Origin: Thermaerobacillus caldiproteolyticus
Lineage (GTDB): Bacteria > Bacillota > Bacilli > Bacillales > Anoxybacillaceae
Reading direction: 5' to 3'
NCBI RefSeq assembly: GCF_013761245.1
Contig: NZ_JACDUT010000007.1
Coordinates: 161,139 to 225,138 of the forward strand
DNA length: 64,000 nt
Shown here: piece after piece, positions 22,447-33,901 of the stretch
Position numbering within the stretch: position 1 is the stretch's first letter
How the letters are laid out: each line of letters begins with the position of its first letter
Program-made: the position numbers and the translations under genes
Notes under the pieces: model-generated
Database searches by the model: none
What the model was told of the DNA's origin: nothing
What the model saw: the letters and a program-made list of their open reading frames with translations, nothing else

Positions 22447-23381
22447 AAAGCAGCTTCCTTCCTTCGAGTTTGTGCGATACGATTCCAAGTAAAACTAGCT
22501 ATCATCGTCAATATAATCGCGGTGATTAAGCGAATCAATAAAAGTGACCATACTGGAATTCCAAGCGGAACAAACAGCAATGTATCTTCCACCACCGCAT
22601 GACACGCAACAAGAAAAAGAAACACTAGCGTTAAATCTCGTTTTGACACTCCATCTTCTTTTACCGCTTGAATCATTACACCCGCTCCGTACGCAAGCCC
22701 AAATAAAAGCCCCGCAGCAAGCGTCATCGATGTATTTTCCTTCATTCCCAGCGCTCTTGTCACCGGAGCCATCCAACGTGAAAACACGTCAAGCCATTTT
22801 AAATCTTTTAATAATTGAATACCGATCATTAACGGGATGACAATCATTGTTAATTGAACGATGCCAAGAAACGCTTTTTTGACACCAGCGATGATGATTG
22901 CGCTCCAACTCGTGAGTTGTTCAGGAGAATTGGAGATAAAACCGTACTGAGCCATCTCGTTTCCGCCTTGCCAAAAAAGATGGATAAAAAAAGCAGAAAC
23001 GATCGCTAATGCAAGGCGCACCAATACCGTTAAAGCAATATTCATTCCGGTTTTTGCCGCTACGGTCGATTCAACAAGCAAATTATGAGAAAACGAAAGC
23101 ATCACAGCTAAAATAAACACTTCTTTTACCGTCAAGTCTAACGTTAAAATCGCTCCGATCCCCGCATACAAACTTAACAAATTCCCTAACACAAGGGGAA
23201 TCGCCGCATCGCCGGGCAAACCAATCCATTTCATTAGTGGGGTGACGAATTCAATCACCCATTGTAAAATCGGAGTATGCTGTAACATTGATACGATCAA
23301 GGTAATCGGAAAAATGACTTTTCCAAGCGTCCATGTCGTTTTCAACCCGACGATGAGACCCCGCTTTAGCGTTCCAAGCAT
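22443..23381 (-). CDS. yvoD: Nucleoside-recognition (Gate) domain membrane protein YvoD
   Basis: The 312-residue integral membrane protein has about eight hydrophobic segments and two related halves with Gate-domain features ([20 protein letters not shown] in the first, [19 protein letters not shown] in the second). Similar domains occur in SpmA/SpmB and FeoB. The transported or sensed molecule is unknown. It lies between lgt and ppaX in the conserved order. Confidence 0.88.
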   Translation of the reverse strand: MLGTLKRGLIVGLKTTWTLGKVIFPITLIVSMLQHTPILQWVIEFVTPLMKWIGLPGDAAIPLVLGNLLSLYAGIGAILTLDLTVKEVFILAVMLSFSHNLLVESTVAAKTGMNIALTVLVRLALAIVSAFFIHLFWQGGNEMAQYGFISNSPEQLTSWSAIIIAGVKKAFLGIVQLTMIVIPLMIGIQLLKDLKWLDVFSRWMAPVTRALGMKENTSMTLAAGLLFGLAYGAGVMIQAVKEDGVSKRDLTLVFLFLVACHAVVEDTLLFVPLGIPVWSLLLIRLITAIILTMIASFTWNRIAQTRRKEAAL

Positions 23382-23398
23382 AGCTCTTCTCCCCTTTT

Positions 23399-24208
23399 CT
23401 AATCTGTATAACGCTCCTTGGCTAGCCCTCTCACTCTTCTAAAAATCCATAGACTGACGGCAATGAGAATAAGCACAATCGACATCACTTGTGCCATGCG
23501 AAGATGAGCAGTTAGCATTAAACTGTCCGTTCGCATTCCTTCAATAAAAAAGCGGCCGATCGAATACCAAATAAGATAACTAAGGAATAACTCACCACGT
23601 CGCAAATTGATGTTTCGAAGCGCTAGTAAAAGTAAAAAACCGATGAAATCCCAAACCGACTCGTATAAAAACGTCGGGTGATAGTACTGACCGTTAATAT
23701 ACATTTGATTAATAATAAAATCCGGCAAATGCAGGCTTTCAAGAAACTGTCGCGTCACCGGACCACCGTGTGCCTCTTGATTCATAAAATTCCCCCAACG
23801 GCCGATCGCTTGCCCTAAAATAATGCTTGGTGCCGCGATATCCGCCAGCTTCCAAAACGATAAACCACGCACTTTGGCAAAAACGATTCCTGTGGCAATC
23901 GCTCCAATCAACCCACCGTGAATCGCCAGCCCCCCTTCCCAAATTTTTGGAATTTCAGAAAGATGCTTTGAATAATAGTCCCACTCGAAAATAACGTAAT
24001 ATGTACGCGCACATATAATCGCGATTGGTACAGCAAATAGGACAAGATCGACAAACGTCTCCTTTGGTAACCCTCGCCGCACTGCTTCCCGCGTCGCTAA
24101 CCATAATCCAAGAAGCACTCCCGTTCCGATAATGACACCGTACCAATAAATGGTGATCGGGCCTAGATGCAAAAACACGCGGTCTAACGGTTGAATCGTT
24201 GTCTCCAT
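23399..24208 (-). CDS. lgt: Prolipoprotein diacylglyceryl transferase
   Basis: A 269-residue polytopic enzyme that transfers diacylglycerol from phosphatidylglycerol to the lipobox cysteine of prelipoproteins. Signatures include [13 protein letters not shown] (the catalytic histidine region near 100) and the family motif [14 protein letters not shown] near 140. It is encoded just after hprK. Predicted substrates in this window are the LivJ-like protein, CccB and the DUF4362-like lipoprotein. Confidence 0.97.
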   Translation of the reverse strand: METTIQPLDRVFLHLGPITIYWYGVIIGTGVLLGLWLATREAVRRGLPKETFVDLVLFAVPIAIICARTYYVIFEWDYYSKHLSEIPKIWEGGLAIHGGLIGAIATGIVFAKVRGLSFWKLADIAAPSIILGQAIGRWGNFMNQEAHGGPVTRQFLESLHLPDFIINQMYINGQYYHPTFLYESVWDFIGFLLLLALRNINLRRGELFLSYLIWYSIGRFFIEGMRTDSLMLTAHLRMAQVMSIVLILIAVSLWIFRRVRGLAKERYTD

Positions 24209-24227
24209 TGATGTTCCCTCCTATCTT

Positions 24228-25163
24228 TTATTCATAATCATGGTCTCCATCCTCAATCGCATCTGTTAGACGCGCTGAAAACTCTTCTGCTGCATTCATG
24301 CCCATCCGTTTTAAGCGGAAATTCATCGCTGCTACTTCAATAATGACCGCAAGATTTCGCCCTGGTCTTACAGGAATCGTCAGCTTCGTCAATTCTGTAT
24401 CAATAATTTTGACTTTCTCTTCCTCAAGTCCGAGGCGATCATATTGTTTGTTTGGGTCCCAAAGTTCCAAATCAATCACTAACGAAATGCGCTTATGCGT
24501 CCGAACGGCTCCAGCTCCAAATAATGTCATCATATTAATAATGCCTAAACCGCGAATTTCCAAAAGATGTTCAATTAATTCAGGAGCGCTTCCCACAAGT
24601 ACACCTTCATCTTCTTGGCGAATTTCCACACAGTCATCCGCCACTAACCGGTGCCCTCTTTTAACAAGTTCAAGCGCCGTCTCACTTTTTCCAACGCCGC
24701 TTTTTCCAGTGATCAAAACACCAACCCCATAGACATCCACTAATACACCATGCACTGCTGTCGTTGGGGCTAGTTTACTTTCCAAATAGTTCGTCAAACG
24801 GCTTGAAAGGCGTGTCGTTTTCATCGTGGAACGCATAACAGGAACAGATTGACGTTCAGAAGCCTCAATAAGCTCTTGTGGTATCTCTAACCCACGCGAC
24901 ACGATAATGCCGGGAGTAATATCGGTACAAAGTCGTTCCATACGCACTTTTCTCTCTTTCGGACTTAACGTTTCAAAAAAAGAAAGCTCTGTTTTTCCTA
25001 ATAATTGAATGCGTTCAGCAGGATAATAAGCAAAGTATCCAGCGATTTCTATCCCTGGACGCGACAAATCACTCGTCGTAATCGGGCGGTGAATTCCTTC
25101 AGCGCCGCTGATCAATTCCAATTGAAATTGGTCAATAATATCTTTTGTACGTACTTTCGGCAT
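24228..25163 (-). CDS. hprK: HPr kinase/phosphorylase
   Basis: A 311-residue bifunctional enzyme that phosphorylates Ser46 of HPr and Crh with ATP or pyrophosphate and reverses this under phosphate. Walker A GKSGVGKS is at residues 153-160, His139 lies in AVHGVLVD, and the signature [11 protein letters not shown] follows. It is first in the hprK-lgt-yvoD-ppaX-yvoF run. Its substrate Crh is encoded at 5736-5993 in the same window. Confidence 0.97.
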   Translation of the reverse strand: MPKVRTKDIIDQFQLELISGAEGIHRPITTSDLSRPGIEIAGYFAYYPAERIQLLGKTELSFFETLSPKERKVRMERLCTDITPGIIVSRGLEIPQELIEASERQSVPVMRSTMKTTRLSSRLTNYLESKLAPTTAVHGVLVDVYGVGVLITGKSGVGKSETALELVKRGHRLVADDCVEIRQEDEGVLVGSAPELIEHLLEIRGLGIINMMTLFGAGAVRTHKRISLVIDLELWDPNKQYDRLGLEEEKVKIIDTELTKLTIPVRPGRNLAVIIEVAAMNFRLKRMGMNAAEEFSARLTDAIEDGDHDYE

Positions 25164-25224
25164 GTCGGCCCTCTCCTTTCCTCGTCTTTTTCCATTTTAG
25201 CACTTTTCCTCCCTTCATTGAATG

Positions 25225-25465
25225 GGAGACAATAAGAAAAGAATAAGCGTCCCAAGTTCTCCTAAAACTTGCCCACGTCCTGTGTGCAAACAGAGAAACA
25301 TCACCATCCTAGCTCCGCGATGGTCAAACGTTCTTCGTCCACAAAAGTGCTTGCACTTCGAGTGCGAAGACTATTTGACACAAGAGAGGCAGCCGAAGGA
25401 AGACTATTTTCCAGACTCTGCACCTGCGATCACTCGTCACATGTCAGCGAAGAAGTTGGTTTAAC
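25225..25465. repeat. Degenerate dispersed intergenic repeat, copy B
   Basis: The 400-base gap between hprK and the yvlD terminator holds no credible gene. Its first half resembles copy A (9563-9640). The part around 25341-25395 (AAAGTGCTTGCACTTCGAG, then TTTGACACAAGAGA) resembles copies C and D. It therefore links the two halves of the proposed family. Confidence 0.5.
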
Positions 25466-25522
25466 CAGCAGATATGTTTCTAATTAGACACCCCTTCTCA
25501 AGAAAGGAAAAAAGATATAATG

Positions 25523-25561
25523 ATGAAAAAGGTGAGCACCGATTCAGGTGTCTCACCTTTG
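25523..25561 (-). terminator. Terminator after the yvlD-like gene
   Basis: AAAGGTGAG pairs with CTCACCTTT, with an inner CACC/GGTG extension; on the minus strand TTTTTCATC follows. It sits 3 bases past the stop. Confidence 0.85.
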
Positions 25562-25563
25562 TA

Positions 25564-25926
25564 CTACGATCTGCGCTGCAATGGTTCGATAATTGCTTTT
25601 TGGATGAGCAAATGGAAAAAGGAAAGAACGATGGAAGCAAGCAGTGCCGTTCCAAATCCACCAATTTCAAATGCATCGCCCATAATAGCGGCAGTCATCA
25701 TCAACGTTATTGCATTAATCACAAAGAAAAATAATCCAAGCGTAAGAATCGTAACCGGCAATGTCAAAAGGATTAAAATCGGCCGTACAAATATATTGAG
25801 AATGGAAAGAATGAGGCTCGCAATGAACGCAGCCCCCACTCCGCTAAAGTGGATCGAGGCAAAATACCCATCAATTGCCATCAATAAAACTGTGTTCACA
25901 AGAATGCTAATCAGCCAGTTCATCAT
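25564..25926 (-). CDS. yvlD: Phage-holin-like four-helix membrane protein (YvlD-like)
   Basis: About 120 residues with four hydrophobic segments, containing the family stretch ASLILSILNIFVRPILILLT. Proteins of this type (B. subtilis YvlD, holin family 4-like) sit with YvlB in envelope-stress operons; a molecular role is not established. The ORF is open upstream into yvlB, but homologues begin at the MMNWLISILVN segment, so I use the ATG at 25926 despite a weak ribosome-binding site. It follows yvlB by about 50 bases. Confidence 0.82.
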   Translation of the reverse strand: MMNWLISILVNTVLLMAIDGYFASIHFSGVGAAFIASLILSILNIFVRPILILLTLPVTILTLGLFFFVINAITLMMTAAIMGDAFEIGGFGTALLASIVLSFFHLLIQKAIIEPLQRRS

Positions 25927-25978
25927 GAAAAAATCACGGAAAAGTAATGTTTCCTTCTTATGACTGTCACTCGTTGCT

Positions 25979-27055
25979 TCATATACTATCATCTCCAATG
26001 GATTGTAATGAAATCGAACCTGTTTTGGAATCGGCATAAACGCGTAACAGTGGTTGTTCCGTTTGCTTGCTTACAAACTGCAGCCCCTTTTGTGCTGCTT
26101 CATGCTTTTCTTCAACAATGACGAGATTGGTATGGTTATACGATAAACTGCCGAGATTCGTCTTTATCTCCCCTTCTAGACGAGCGTCTGCTGGAACGAA
26201 TAATTTCGTATTTCCTGTTACGGTTTTAGTATATATCGTCCCTTCTTTCCCTTCATTCTTACATATCATCGTACCACTAAATGTGCGCAAGTGCACGTTT
26301 TTGTATGTTCCGTTTATTTCGATAAGGCCATGAACATTTTCAGCCTCAATATCTTGCACTGTGCTTTGCAAAAGAGAGATGGAGCCGTTTGCCGTTTCCA
26401 ACTCCGCTTCTTCAACAATGAGGTGATGAAGCGCAATCGAACCATTGACCGTTTTCGCACGCAGCTGTCTTGCTTGCAAACGATCCGCGTGAATATCACC
26501 GTTAAATAAACGCACTTTTACATGATCATAATAAGTCTCTGGAATGTAAACAGTGGCCTTTGTTTTCATGAATGGCTTCGGAACGGAAAATCGGCAATAT
26601 CCGTTTTCGATTGAAAAAAATACCTCCCGCAAAAAGGACTGCCGCGCTGCTTCCAATGACTCAGCCCGATATACTTTTGCCTCACACTCGATACGAACAT
26701 CCCTTTGATCCCATGGCACTACCTTTACATTGCCATTGGCGATATGAACATCAATGGCTCCAAAAGAGGCATCGCTTTGCTGAAAAATATGTCTTACTTC
26801 AAAAGCAGTACCGAAATGAAGATCTAAGTCTTTGATCTTTTTCACCGTTGTATCCAAGAAGTCGAATAGCTTTTCTTTTAACGATGACGACTTGACAGAA
26901 TCTTGCTTTGTATCGGTAAACTGAACATCTGTTGTTAAAAACGCAGCATCTCCACTTTTTTTTCCTTCCTCTAATTGTTCAAGCAATGTAAGCGCCTCTT
27001 CTACCGTTAGCATTCCTTCCTTCACCATTTTTAATATGCGCTTTTTTTCCTCCAT
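25979..27055 (-). CDS. yvlB: DUF4097 beta-strand-repeat protein with SHOCT-like N-terminus (YvlB-like)
   Basis: A 358-residue protein. Residues 1-35 form a short helical SHOCT-like domain (KRILKMVKEGMLTVEEALTLLEQL). From about residue 100 onward a DUF4097 beta-solenoid-like region repeats short strands with G-DI and NGSI motifs (LRAKTVNGSIALHH, LETANGSISLLQS). There is no signal peptide, so it is likely cytosolic or membrane-associated via partners. It lies between YvlA-like and YvlD-like membrane proteins. The pspC-like yvlC found in B. subtilis between yvlB and yvlD is absent. Confidence 0.88.
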   Translation of the reverse strand: MEEKKRILKMVKEGMLTVEEALTLLEQLEEGKKSGDAAFLTTDVQFTDTKQDSVKSSSLKEKLFDFLDTTVKKIKDLDLHFGTAFEVRHIFQQSDASFGAIDVHIANGNVKVVPWDQRDVRIECEAKVYRAESLEAARQSFLREVFFSIENGYCRFSVPKPFMKTKATVYIPETYYDHVKVRLFNGDIHADRLQARQLRAKTVNGSIALHHLIVEEAELETANGSISLLQSTVQDIEAENVHGLIEINGTYKNVHLRTFSGTMICKNEGKEGTIYTKTVTGNTKLFVPADARLEGEIKTNLGSLSYNHTNLVIVEEKHEAAQKGLQFVSKQTEQPLLRVYADSKTGSISLQSIGDDSI

Positions 27056-27076
27056 GCGCGTATCCCTCCATCACCG

Positions 27077-27397
27077 TTATTTTAAGACTTGAATCCCTTT
27101 AATAATGTTCCAAACTACAACAATCATATTAACAATCCCCGCAATAATGATCCCTATTAATACAAGACCTGGCATTGAGTCAACCGCGCCACTTTGATGA
27201 AAAATTCCAATAGAGATGCCCATAATCACAAAGAGCACAATCGTGGCAAACGGGATAAGATGAGAAAGAAACGCTTTTTTCGCATGCGTTTTTACTTCAA
27301 CACGATCGCTGACGAAATACACAATAATCGGAAAAATAAACCCGGCAAAAAAGACACTAAAATAACATAACGAAGCAAGCACTTTATTTGAATTCAT
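27077..27397 (-). CDS. DUF4870-type small membrane protein (YvlA-like)
   Basis: A 106-residue protein with three or four transmembrane segments. Its order, a first hydrophobic hairpin followed by VSDRVEVKTHAKKAFLSH and another hydrophobic stretch, matches the DUF4870 pattern. It is the first gene of the yvlA-yvlB-yvlD-like unit. The function is unknown. Confidence 0.8.
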   Translation of the reverse strand: MNSNKVLASLCYFSVFFAGFIFPIIVYFVSDRVEVKTHAKKAFLSHLIPFATIVLFVIMGISIGIFHQSGAVDSMPGLVLIGIIIAGIVNMIVVVWNIIKGIQVLK

Positions 27398-27449
27398 CGT
27401 CGTTTCCCCCTTTGCTTTTTATATACGACATGGGTGGCAAAAAGTTTCT

Positions 27450-27485
27450 AAAAAAAAGCACGGCGGGTATTACACCCCCGCCGTG
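27450..27485 (-). terminator. uvrA terminator overlapping its stop codon
   Basis: CACGGCGGG pairs with CCCGCCGTG, and eight T residues follow on the minus strand. The first arm lies inside the last codons of uvrA and the stop is in the loop. Confidence 0.9.
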
Positions 27486-30334
27486 TCATACATGGCTCTC
27501 ATTCGCTTGCGATCCCGCTCAAGAATCGGTTTTAAATACTTTCCTGTATAAGAACCTTCCACTTCAGCAACCTCTTCCGGTGTTCCCGTAGCGACGATTT
27601 GTCCACCTTTATCGCCGCCTTCCGGACCAAGGTCAATAATGTAATCAGCTGCTTTAATAACATCAAGGTTATGCTCGATGACAAGAACGGTATCGCCGTT
27701 ATCGACTAATCGCTGCAACACTTTTAACAAACGAGAAATGTCATCGACATGCAATCCGGTTGTTGGCTCATCTAAAATATAGAGCGTGCGCCCTGTAGAA
27801 CGGCGATGCAATTCCGACGCTAATTTCACACGCTGAGCTTCTCCGCCAGAGAGCGTCGTTGCTGGTTGACCAAGCTGAATATATCCTAAGCCAACGTCAT
27901 AAATCGTTTGCAGCTTCCGTTTGATTTTCGGGATATTTTCAAAAAATTGGAGCGCATCTTCAACTGTCATCTCTAACACTTCAGCAATATTTTTTCCTTT
28001 ATATTTCACTTCTAACGTTTCGCGATTGTAACGTTTGCCGTGACACACTTCACAAGGTACATACACATCCGGCAAAAAGTGCATTTCGATTTTAATAATT
28101 CCGTCGCCGCGGCACGCTTCACATCTTCCACCTTTGACATTAAAGCTAAACCGGCCTTTTTTATACCCGCGCACCTTCGCTTCGTTCGTTGCGGCGAACA
28201 CCTCACGAATATCATCAAATACTCCTGTGTATGTGGCAGGATTGGAACGCGGCGTTCGACCGATTGGCGACTGGTCAATGTCAATCACTTTATCTAAATG
28301 CTCAATACCTTTGATCGCTTTATGTTCACCCGGCTTCGCTTTAGCGTGATGCAGCTTTTGCGCCAATGCTTTATGCAAAATTTCATTGACAAGCGTACTT
28401 TTTCCAGAGCCTGACACACCTGTTACCGCAATAAACGTGCCGAGCGGAATTTTCACCGATACATTTTTTAAGTTATTTTCCCGCGCGCCGACAATTTCTA
28501 ACCAACGTCCGTCAGGCTTGCGTCGCTCAACTGGAAGCGGAATAAATTTTTTCCCTGACAAATATTGTCCGGTAAGCGAGTTCGGATCGTTCATCACTTC
28601 TTCCGGCGTCCCTGCGGACACAACTTGCCCACCATGAATGCCGGCCCCCGGGCCAATGTCAATTAAATAGTCGGCCGCAAGCATTGTATCTTCGTCATGT
28701 TCAACGACAATAAGCGTATTGCCGATATCACGCATACTTTTTAACGTCGCAATTAAGCGATCGTTATCGCGCTGATGAAGACCGATGGATGGTTCATCTA
28801 AAATATAGAGCACACCTGTCAAACGAGAACCGATTTGGGTCGCTAAGCGAATACGCTGCGCCTCGCCGCCCGAAAGCGTTCCCGCCGAACGACTTAACGT
28901 TAAGTAGTCGAGACCAACGTTGTTTAAAAAGCCAAGGCGTTCAATAATTTCACGCAAAATCATATTGGCGATTTTCATTTCTTTTTCGCTCAATTGTAAA
29001 TTTCGGAAAAAGTCGAGCGCTTCAGTAACCGAAAGTGCTGTCACTTCTCCAATATGTTTGCCGCCAACAAATACGGCTAGGCTTTCCTTTTTCAACCGGT
29101 TTCCTTTACATGTCGGACATGGCTGATCCGCCATGTACTTTTCCATTTGCTCGCGAATATAATCGGAGCTTGTCTCACGATAACGGCGTTCAACGTTCGG
29201 AATGACCCCTTCAAATTCAATGTACTGCTCGCGAACTTGTCCAAAATCGTTTTCATAACGGAAATAAATTTTCTCTCCATTGCTTCCGTATAAAATTTTA
29301 TCAAGCTGATGCTTTGGCAGCTCTTTCACTGGCACATCCATGTCAATGCCGTAATGACGGCAGACCGCTTCTAGCAATTGCGGATAATATTGCGAGCTTT
29401 GCGGTTCCCAAGGGGCAATCGCATGCTCACGCAATGTTAATTCATCGTTTGGAATGACTAAATCTGGATCGACTTCTAACTTAGCTCCTAGCCCATCACA
29501 ATCCGGACAAGCTCCGTACGGGCTGTTAAACGAGAACATGCGCGGCTCTAGCTCGCCGATGGAAAAACCGCAATAGGGGCACGCATGGTGCTCGCTGAAC
29601 AACAATTCTTCCTCGCCAATGACATCAATAATCACTTTACCATCTGCAAGCTTCAATGCCGTCTCAAGCGAATCCGCCAAGCGTGAAGCGATTCCTTCTT
29701 TGACCACAATTCGGTCCACAACTACTTCGATGGAATGTTTTTTGTTTTTCTCAAGCTCGATGTCTTCGGTCAACTCACGCATTTCTCCATCAACGCGAAC
29801 GCGCACATAGCCTTGCTTTTTAATCTCTTCGAGCGTTTTCACATGTGTCCCTTTTCGCCCTGATATGACCGGTGCGAGAATTTGAATTTTCGTCCTCTCC
29901 GGATACGCTAAAATACGATCCACCATTTGCTCGATCGTTTGCGACGTAATTTCAATCCCGTGCTCCGGACAAATCGGGCGCCCGATGCGGGCAAACAACA
30001 GGCGCAAATAGTCATAAATTTCCGTTACTGTTCCGACCGTTGAGCGCGGGTTACGGCTCGTCGTTTTTTGGTCAATGGAAATCGCCGGTGACAACCCTTC
30101 AATCGCATCAACATCCGGCTTGTCCATTTGCCCTAAAAATTGACGCGCATAAGCGGACAGCGATTCAACATAGCGCCGCTGTCCTTCCGCATAAATTGTG
30201 TCAAAGGCAAGCGACGACTTTCCCGATCCGGATAAACCTGTCAACACGACAAGCTTATCGCGTGGGATTTCTACATCAATGTTTTTTAAATTATGAGCTC
30301 TTGCTCCTTTAATAATAATCTTATCCTTAGCCAT
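27470..30334 (-). CDS. uvrA: Excinuclease ABC subunit A
   Basis: The 954-residue DNA-damage sensor of nucleotide excision repair. It has two ABC ATPase modules (Walker [10 protein letters not shown] near residue 32 and GVSGSGKST near 640, with two SGGEAQR signatures) and the zinc modules CPYCG...CPDC and CEACRGDG...CEVC. Length is normal. It lies 9 bases after uvrB, forming uvrBA. Confidence 0.98.
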   Translation of the reverse strand: MAKDKIIIKGARAHNLKNIDVEIPRDKLVVLTGLSGSGKSSLAFDTIYAEGQRRYVESLSAYARQFLGQMDKPDVDAIEGLSPAISIDQKTTSRNPRSTVGTVTEIYDYLRLLFARIGRPICPEHGIEITSQTIEQMVDRILAYPERTKIQILAPVISGRKGTHVKTLEEIKKQGYVRVRVDGEMRELTEDIELEKNKKHSIEVVVDRIVVKEGIASRLADSLETALKLADGKVIIDVIGEEELLFSEHHACPYCGFSIGELEPRMFSFNSPYGACPDCDGLGAKLEVDPDLVIPNDELTLREHAIAPWEPQSSQYYPQLLEAVCRHYGIDMDVPVKELPKHQLDKILYGSNGEKIYFRYENDFGQVREQYIEFEGVIPNVERRYRETSSDYIREQMEKYMADQPCPTCKGNRLKKESLAVFVGGKHIGEVTALSVTEALDFFRNLQLSEKEMKIANMILREIIERLGFLNNVGLDYLTLSRSAGTLSGGEAQRIRLATQIGSRLTGVLYILDEPSIGLHQRDNDRLIATLKSMRDIGNTLIVVEHDEDTMLAADYLIDIGPGAGIHGGQVVSAGTPEEVMNDPNSLTGQYLSGKKFIPLPVERRKPDGRWLEIVGARENNLKNVSVKIPLGTFIAVTGVSGSGKSTLVNEILHKALAQKLHHAKAKPGEHKAIKGIEHLDKVIDIDQSPIGRTPRSNPATYTGVFDDIREVFAATNEAKVRGYKKGRFSFNVKGGRCEACRGDGIIKIEMHFLPDVYVPCEVCHGKRYNRETLEVKYKGKNIAEVLEMTVEDALQFFENIPKIKRKLQTIYDVGLGYIQLGQPATTLSGGEAQRVKLASELHRRSTGRTLYILDEPTTGLHVDDISRLLKVLQRLVDNGDTVLVIEHNLDVIKAADYIIDLGPEGGDKGGQIVATGTPEEVAEVEGSYTGKYLKPILERDRKRMRAMYDTAGV

Positions 30335-30343
30335 ATATTGCGA

Positions 30344-32323
30344 TCATCCTTCCGCTTTTAGCTCAAAAATTAAATCACGCAACTCGGCTGCTCGCTCAAA
30401 ATCAAGCGCTTTGGCCGCTTCTTTCATTTCCTTTTCTAAGTTGGCAATGAGCTTGTCTCGCTCTTTTTTGGTGAGATTGCTGTAATTCGGCTTTGTGTCG
30501 TACGTTTCCTGTTCTTCCGCAGCATACGTCGCACGAATTACATCGCGAATGTCCTTTTTAATCGTCTGCGGCACAATGCCATGCTCGCGATTGTACGCTT
30601 CTTGGATGGCACGACGCCGCTTTGTCTCATTAATTGCGATTTCCATGGACTGGGTAATCGTATCAGCATACATAATGACATGCCCATTCGCGTTACGGGC
30701 AGCACGACCAATCGTCTGAATCAGCGAGCGCTCGGAACGCAAAAATCCTTCTTTATCGGCATCAAGAATTGCCACAAGAGATACTTCCGGGATATCTAAC
30801 CCCTCCCTGAGCAAGTTAATGCCGACCAACACATCGTATTTGCCCATACGCAAATCACGAATGATTTCAATTCGCTCAAGCGTTTTAATTTCCGAATGCA
30901 AGTACGCCACTTTAATGCCAATCTCTTTTAAGTAATCCGTCAAATCTTCCGCCATTTTTTTCGTTAACGTCGTCACAAGCGTACGCTCATTTCGTTTGAC
31001 GCGCTCGTGAATTTCCCCGATTAAATCGTCAATTTGCCCTTGAATTGGACGAACATCAATCGTCGGATCTAACAGTCCCGTCGGGCGGATAATTTGTTCA
31101 ACGACCTCAGGACTATGCTCTAATTCATATGGTCCCGGTGTTGCCGATACATAAATAATTTGATTAATTTTTTGTTCAAATTCCTCAAACGTTAACGGGC
31201 GGTTATCAAGTGCTGATGGCAAACGAAATCCATGATCCACCAATACTTGCTTGCGCGCCCGGTCCCCATTATACATTCCGCGAATTTGCGGCAATGTCAC
31301 ATGTGATTCGTCGATCACAATAAGAAAGTCATCAGGGAAATAATCAAGCAACGTATATGGCGTCGACCCCGGCGGACGCAATGTTAAATGGCGGGAATAG
31401 TTTTCGATACCTGAGCAAAAGCCCATTTCCCGCATCATCTCAAGGTCATAGCGCGTCCGCTGTTCCAAACGCTGCGCTTCTAGCAGTTTTCCTTGCTCAC
31501 GCAATTCTTTCAACCGTTCCTCTAGCTCTTTTTCAATATTTTGAATCGCCAGTTGCATTTTTTCATCGCGCGTAACGAAGTGGGATGCTGGGAAAATGGC
31601 AACATGTTCCCGTTCACCGATAATCTCTCCTGTTAACGCATCCACTTCGCGAATGCGATCAATTTCATCACCAAAAAATTCAACGCGAATGCAATGTTCA
31701 TCGCGCGAAGCTGGAAAAATTTCAACAACGTCGCCGCGCACGCGGAACGTTCCGCGCTGAAAGTCAATATCGTTCCGTTCATATTGCACATCGACAAGGC
31801 GACGCAACAGTTCATTCCGTTCTATTTCCATGCCTACACGCAATGACACGACGAGCTCGCGATATTCTTCCGGCGAACCTAAACCGTAAATGCACGATAC
31901 GCTCGCGACAATAATGACATCGCGCCGCTCAAACAGCGCCGATGTCGCCGAATGTCGTAATTTATCGATTTCATCATTAATGCTTGCGTCTTTTTCAATG
32001 TACGTATCCGTTTGCGGCACGTATGCTTCCGGCTGATAATAATCATAGTAACTAACAAAATACTCCACCGCATTGTTCGGAAAAAACTCCTTAAATTCGC
32101 TATATAATTGCCCCGCTAATGTTTTATTATGGGCAATCACAAGCGTCGGCTTATTGACTTCTTTAATGACATTGGAAATGGTAAACGTCTTTCCCGTTCC
32201 TGTGGCCCCTAACAACGTTTGATGCTTCACACCATTTCGAATTCCTTCTACTAATTTGGCAATCGCCTTTGGTTGATCGCCTTGCGGCTGATAGGTTGAG
32301 ACTAACTCAAAACGCTCTCCCAC
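30344..32323 (-). CDS. uvrB: Excinuclease ABC subunit B
   Basis: A 659-residue helicase-like protein that is loaded by UvrA and recruits UvrC. Walker A is in [12 protein letters not shown], the beta-hairpin [12 protein letters not shown] follows, and the C-terminal UVR motif ends [17 protein letters not shown]. No ATG is in frame. The GTG at 32323 follows GGAGGC by 8 bases and aligns with the known N-terminus ([16 protein letters not shown]). A TTG at 32329 is too near that site. Confidence 0.97.
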   Translation of the reverse strand: MGERFELVSTYQPQGDQPKAIAKLVEGIRNGVKHQTLLGATGTGKTFTISNVIKEVNKPTLVIAHNKTLAGQLYSEFKEFFPNNAVEYFVSYYDYYQPEAYVPQTDTYIEKDASINDEIDKLRHSATSALFERRDVIIVASVSCIYGLGSPEEYRELVVSLRVGMEIERNELLRRLVDVQYERNDIDFQRGTFRVRGDVVEIFPASRDEHCIRVEFFGDEIDRIREVDALTGEIIGEREHVAIFPASHFVTRDEKMQLAIQNIEKELEERLKELREQGKLLEAQRLEQRTRYDLEMMREMGFCSGIENYSRHLTLRPPGSTPYTLLDYFPDDFLIVIDESHVTLPQIRGMYNGDRARKQVLVDHGFRLPSALDNRPLTFEEFEQKINQIIYVSATPGPYELEHSPEVVEQIIRPTGLLDPTIDVRPIQGQIDDLIGEIHERVKRNERTLVTTLTKKMAEDLTDYLKEIGIKVAYLHSEIKTLERIEIIRDLRMGKYDVLVGINLLREGLDIPEVSLVAILDADKEGFLRSERSLIQTIGRAARNANGHVIMYADTITQSMEIAINETKRRRAIQEAYNREHGIVPQTIKKDIRDVIRATYAAEEQETYDTKPNYSNLTKKERDKLIANLEKEMKEAAKALDFERAAELRDLIFELKAEG

Positions 32324-32359
32324 ATGCAAAGCCTCCTATTCTCATTCATCCTAACTCTC

Positions 32360-32410
32360 ATTGTAGCATATTGAAAGAAAAGATGCACAAAAAAAGCGAA
32401 CTTATATTCG
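32360..32410 (-). promoter_or_regulatory. uvrBA promoter with LexA-like SOS box
   Basis: A TACAAT -10 (32360-32365) and a possible TTGTGC -35 with a long 19-bp spacer lie upstream of uvrB. Just beyond, CGAACTTATATTCG (32397-32410) differs from the Gram-positive LexA/DinR consensus CGAAC-N4-GTTCG by one base. SOS control of uvrB is known in B. subtilis. Confidence 0.6.
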
Positions 32411-32431
32411 TTCCAAAAAATCCAATCGTTA

Positions 32432-32465
32432 CAAAAAAACGTGCCTTCCGTATTCGAAGGCACGT
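32432..32465 (-). terminator. csbA terminator
   Basis: ACGTGCCTTC pairs with GAAGGCACGT and is followed on the minus strand by seven T residues, 7 bases past the csbA stop. It separates csbA from uvrBA. Confidence 0.9.
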
Positions 32466-32472
32466 TCTCATT

Positions 32473-32700
32473 TCATTTTTTTAGCCTTTTGACCATCTTT
32501 TCTGCATACAAAAATCCGACGGTCGTGGATACAATATCAGCTAAAATTTCATGTAATTCATCCGTATACCCTTTCACATAAGAAGCCACTAATAAAGCGA
32601 CCGTTAACAGCGTACCGACATAATGGTTATACGTCACACGTGTGAATAAAAGAACTAGCAAGCATGGCACAATTAACGCAATGATAAACCACATCGCCAA
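32473..32700 (-). CDS. csbA: CsbA small membrane protein
   Basis: A 75-residue protein with two hydrophobic helices and a basic C-terminus (EKMVKRLKK), matching B. subtilis CsbA in length and in position beside uvrB. In B. subtilis csbA is sigma-B controlled, with unknown function. I did not find a clear sigma-B promoter here. It begins 10 bases after the minJ stop. Confidence 0.85.
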   Translation of the reverse strand: MAMWFIIALIVPCLLVLLFTRVTYNHYVGTLLTVALLVASYVKGYTDELHEILADIVSTTVGFLYAEKMVKRLKK

Positions 32701-32710
32701 AACTCCTTAT

Positions 32711-33901
32711 TTAGACGGCTTCAGAGGCCCATTTTTTTCGTTGTTGCACAAACAATAAACCAAGTTCATGGTGTTCATCTTCATATAATGCTCCTTGCAC
32801 AAAGCGAACTTCTCCATTTTCTCCCAACACTTCTAACTTGCAAAACGCGCGATTCCGCTGCAATGCTCTGTAAAACTCTTCTTCCGTTTTCACTGGCATT
32901 CCATTTACCTTCACAATCACTTCACCAATTTGAAGTGCCATCTTCTCCGCTTTCGATTTCGGAAGGATCCCTACGATTACCAGCCCGTTCGCGCGCTGCG
33001 AAAAGTAAGGCGGCTGGGAACGGTCTTGAACATGCTGGGAAAACGCAAACCATTCTCTCACAATAAACGCTACAGCTGCCGCGGCAATCGCTAACGTCAC
33101 ATACCAGTAGCTTACCACGGCCAGAATGCTGGTCACAAGTGACAACAGCATGACACGTTTCCCCGTAAAGTGAATCGATCGATGCGGATTCATTCCTTGA
33201 ACATGCTGGGAAAAGCCAATGAAAAACGGGACAAGCATGAGGGAATACGTGTCATTCCCTCCCGGAAACAGCGGCCACCACGAAAATGGAGGAACAAGCG
33301 CATCCCCCGTCACCGGAAGCAGTATCGGCACAAACCAAAGCCGTTGTGCCCAATGTTCCCCGACGATGAACCCACGCTTACTTTTCGTCAATTGCGGAGA
33401 TGTCCCTACAGCCCCATTTCGTAAAATCAACCACGCTTCCGCCATTAAAAGCAACGCTAGCAATATCGCTAACGCTGGCAAATTCGTTTCATTAAGTCCA
33501 GGAAAATTGGCTGTAAAAAATGATTTTGTTCCTTCATATCTAGCTAAAAAACTAACAACAAAAAAAGTCAATCCGATCGTGTAAGCAGGCGATAACAACC
33601 TCATTTGTAACGTCAGCCCAAGCAATATCGTTACCCAAGCGAGCAACATCACCGCATCCCGCGGAAACGCCACACCGACAACAACGGTCACAAACGAAAT
33701 AACAACGCCGATTCCAAGACCGCTACGCCAAAAAAATTTGCTTTCATGAAACCAATCATACACACGAATATGAAAATGACTTCGCTCTTTTTTTACCCGG
33801 CGCCATCCAACAAAAAGCACCAACAAAATTCCATAATAGAAAAGAGGTTGTATCCATAACCGACCAATTCCTTTGATTATTTCTAACACCCACGCGGACA
33901 T
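32711..33901 (-). CDS. minJ: PDZ-domain division topology protein MinJ-like
   Basis: A 396-residue protein with about eight transmembrane segments followed by a C-terminal cytosolic PDZ domain (residues about 310-385, including GLVIVGILPKSKAEKM and GEVIVKVNGMPVKTEEEF). The architecture and length match B. subtilis MinJ, which bridges DivIVA and MinD at the division site. Its neighbourhood (csbA/uvrB on one side, ctpB further on) is the same as in B. subtilis. A RacA-like gene is divergently transcribed 234 bases away. Confidence 0.88.
   Translation of the reverse strand: MSAWVLEIIKGIGRLWIQPLFYYGILLVLFVGWRRVKKERSHFHIRVYDWFHESKFFWRSGLGIGVVISFVTVVVGVAFPRDAVMLLAWVTILLGLTLQMRLLSPAYTIGLTFFVVSFLARYEGTKSFFTANFPGLNETNLPALAILLALLLMAEAWLILRNGAVGTSPQLTKSKRGFIVGEHWAQRLWFVPILLPVTGDALVPPFSWWPLFPGGNDTYSLMLVPFFIGFSQHVQGMNPHRSIHFTGKRVMLLSLVTSILAVVSYWYVTLAIAAAAVAFIVREWFAFSQHVQDRSQPPYFSQRANGLVIVGILPKSKAEKMALQIGEVIVKVNGMPVKTEEEFYRALQRNRAFCKLEVLGENGEVRFVQGALYEDEHHELGLLFVQQRKKWASEAV

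Noticed and set aside
24298..24732. 144-codon plus-strand ORF in hprK
   Set aside because: It is a shadow of hprK, with serine/arginine/proline-rich reading typical of antisense frames.
25520..25963. 147-codon plus-strand ORF between hprK and yvlB
   Set aside because: It is antisense to the yvlD-like gene, rich in Asn/Ile/Lys with no family resemblance and no ribosome-binding site.
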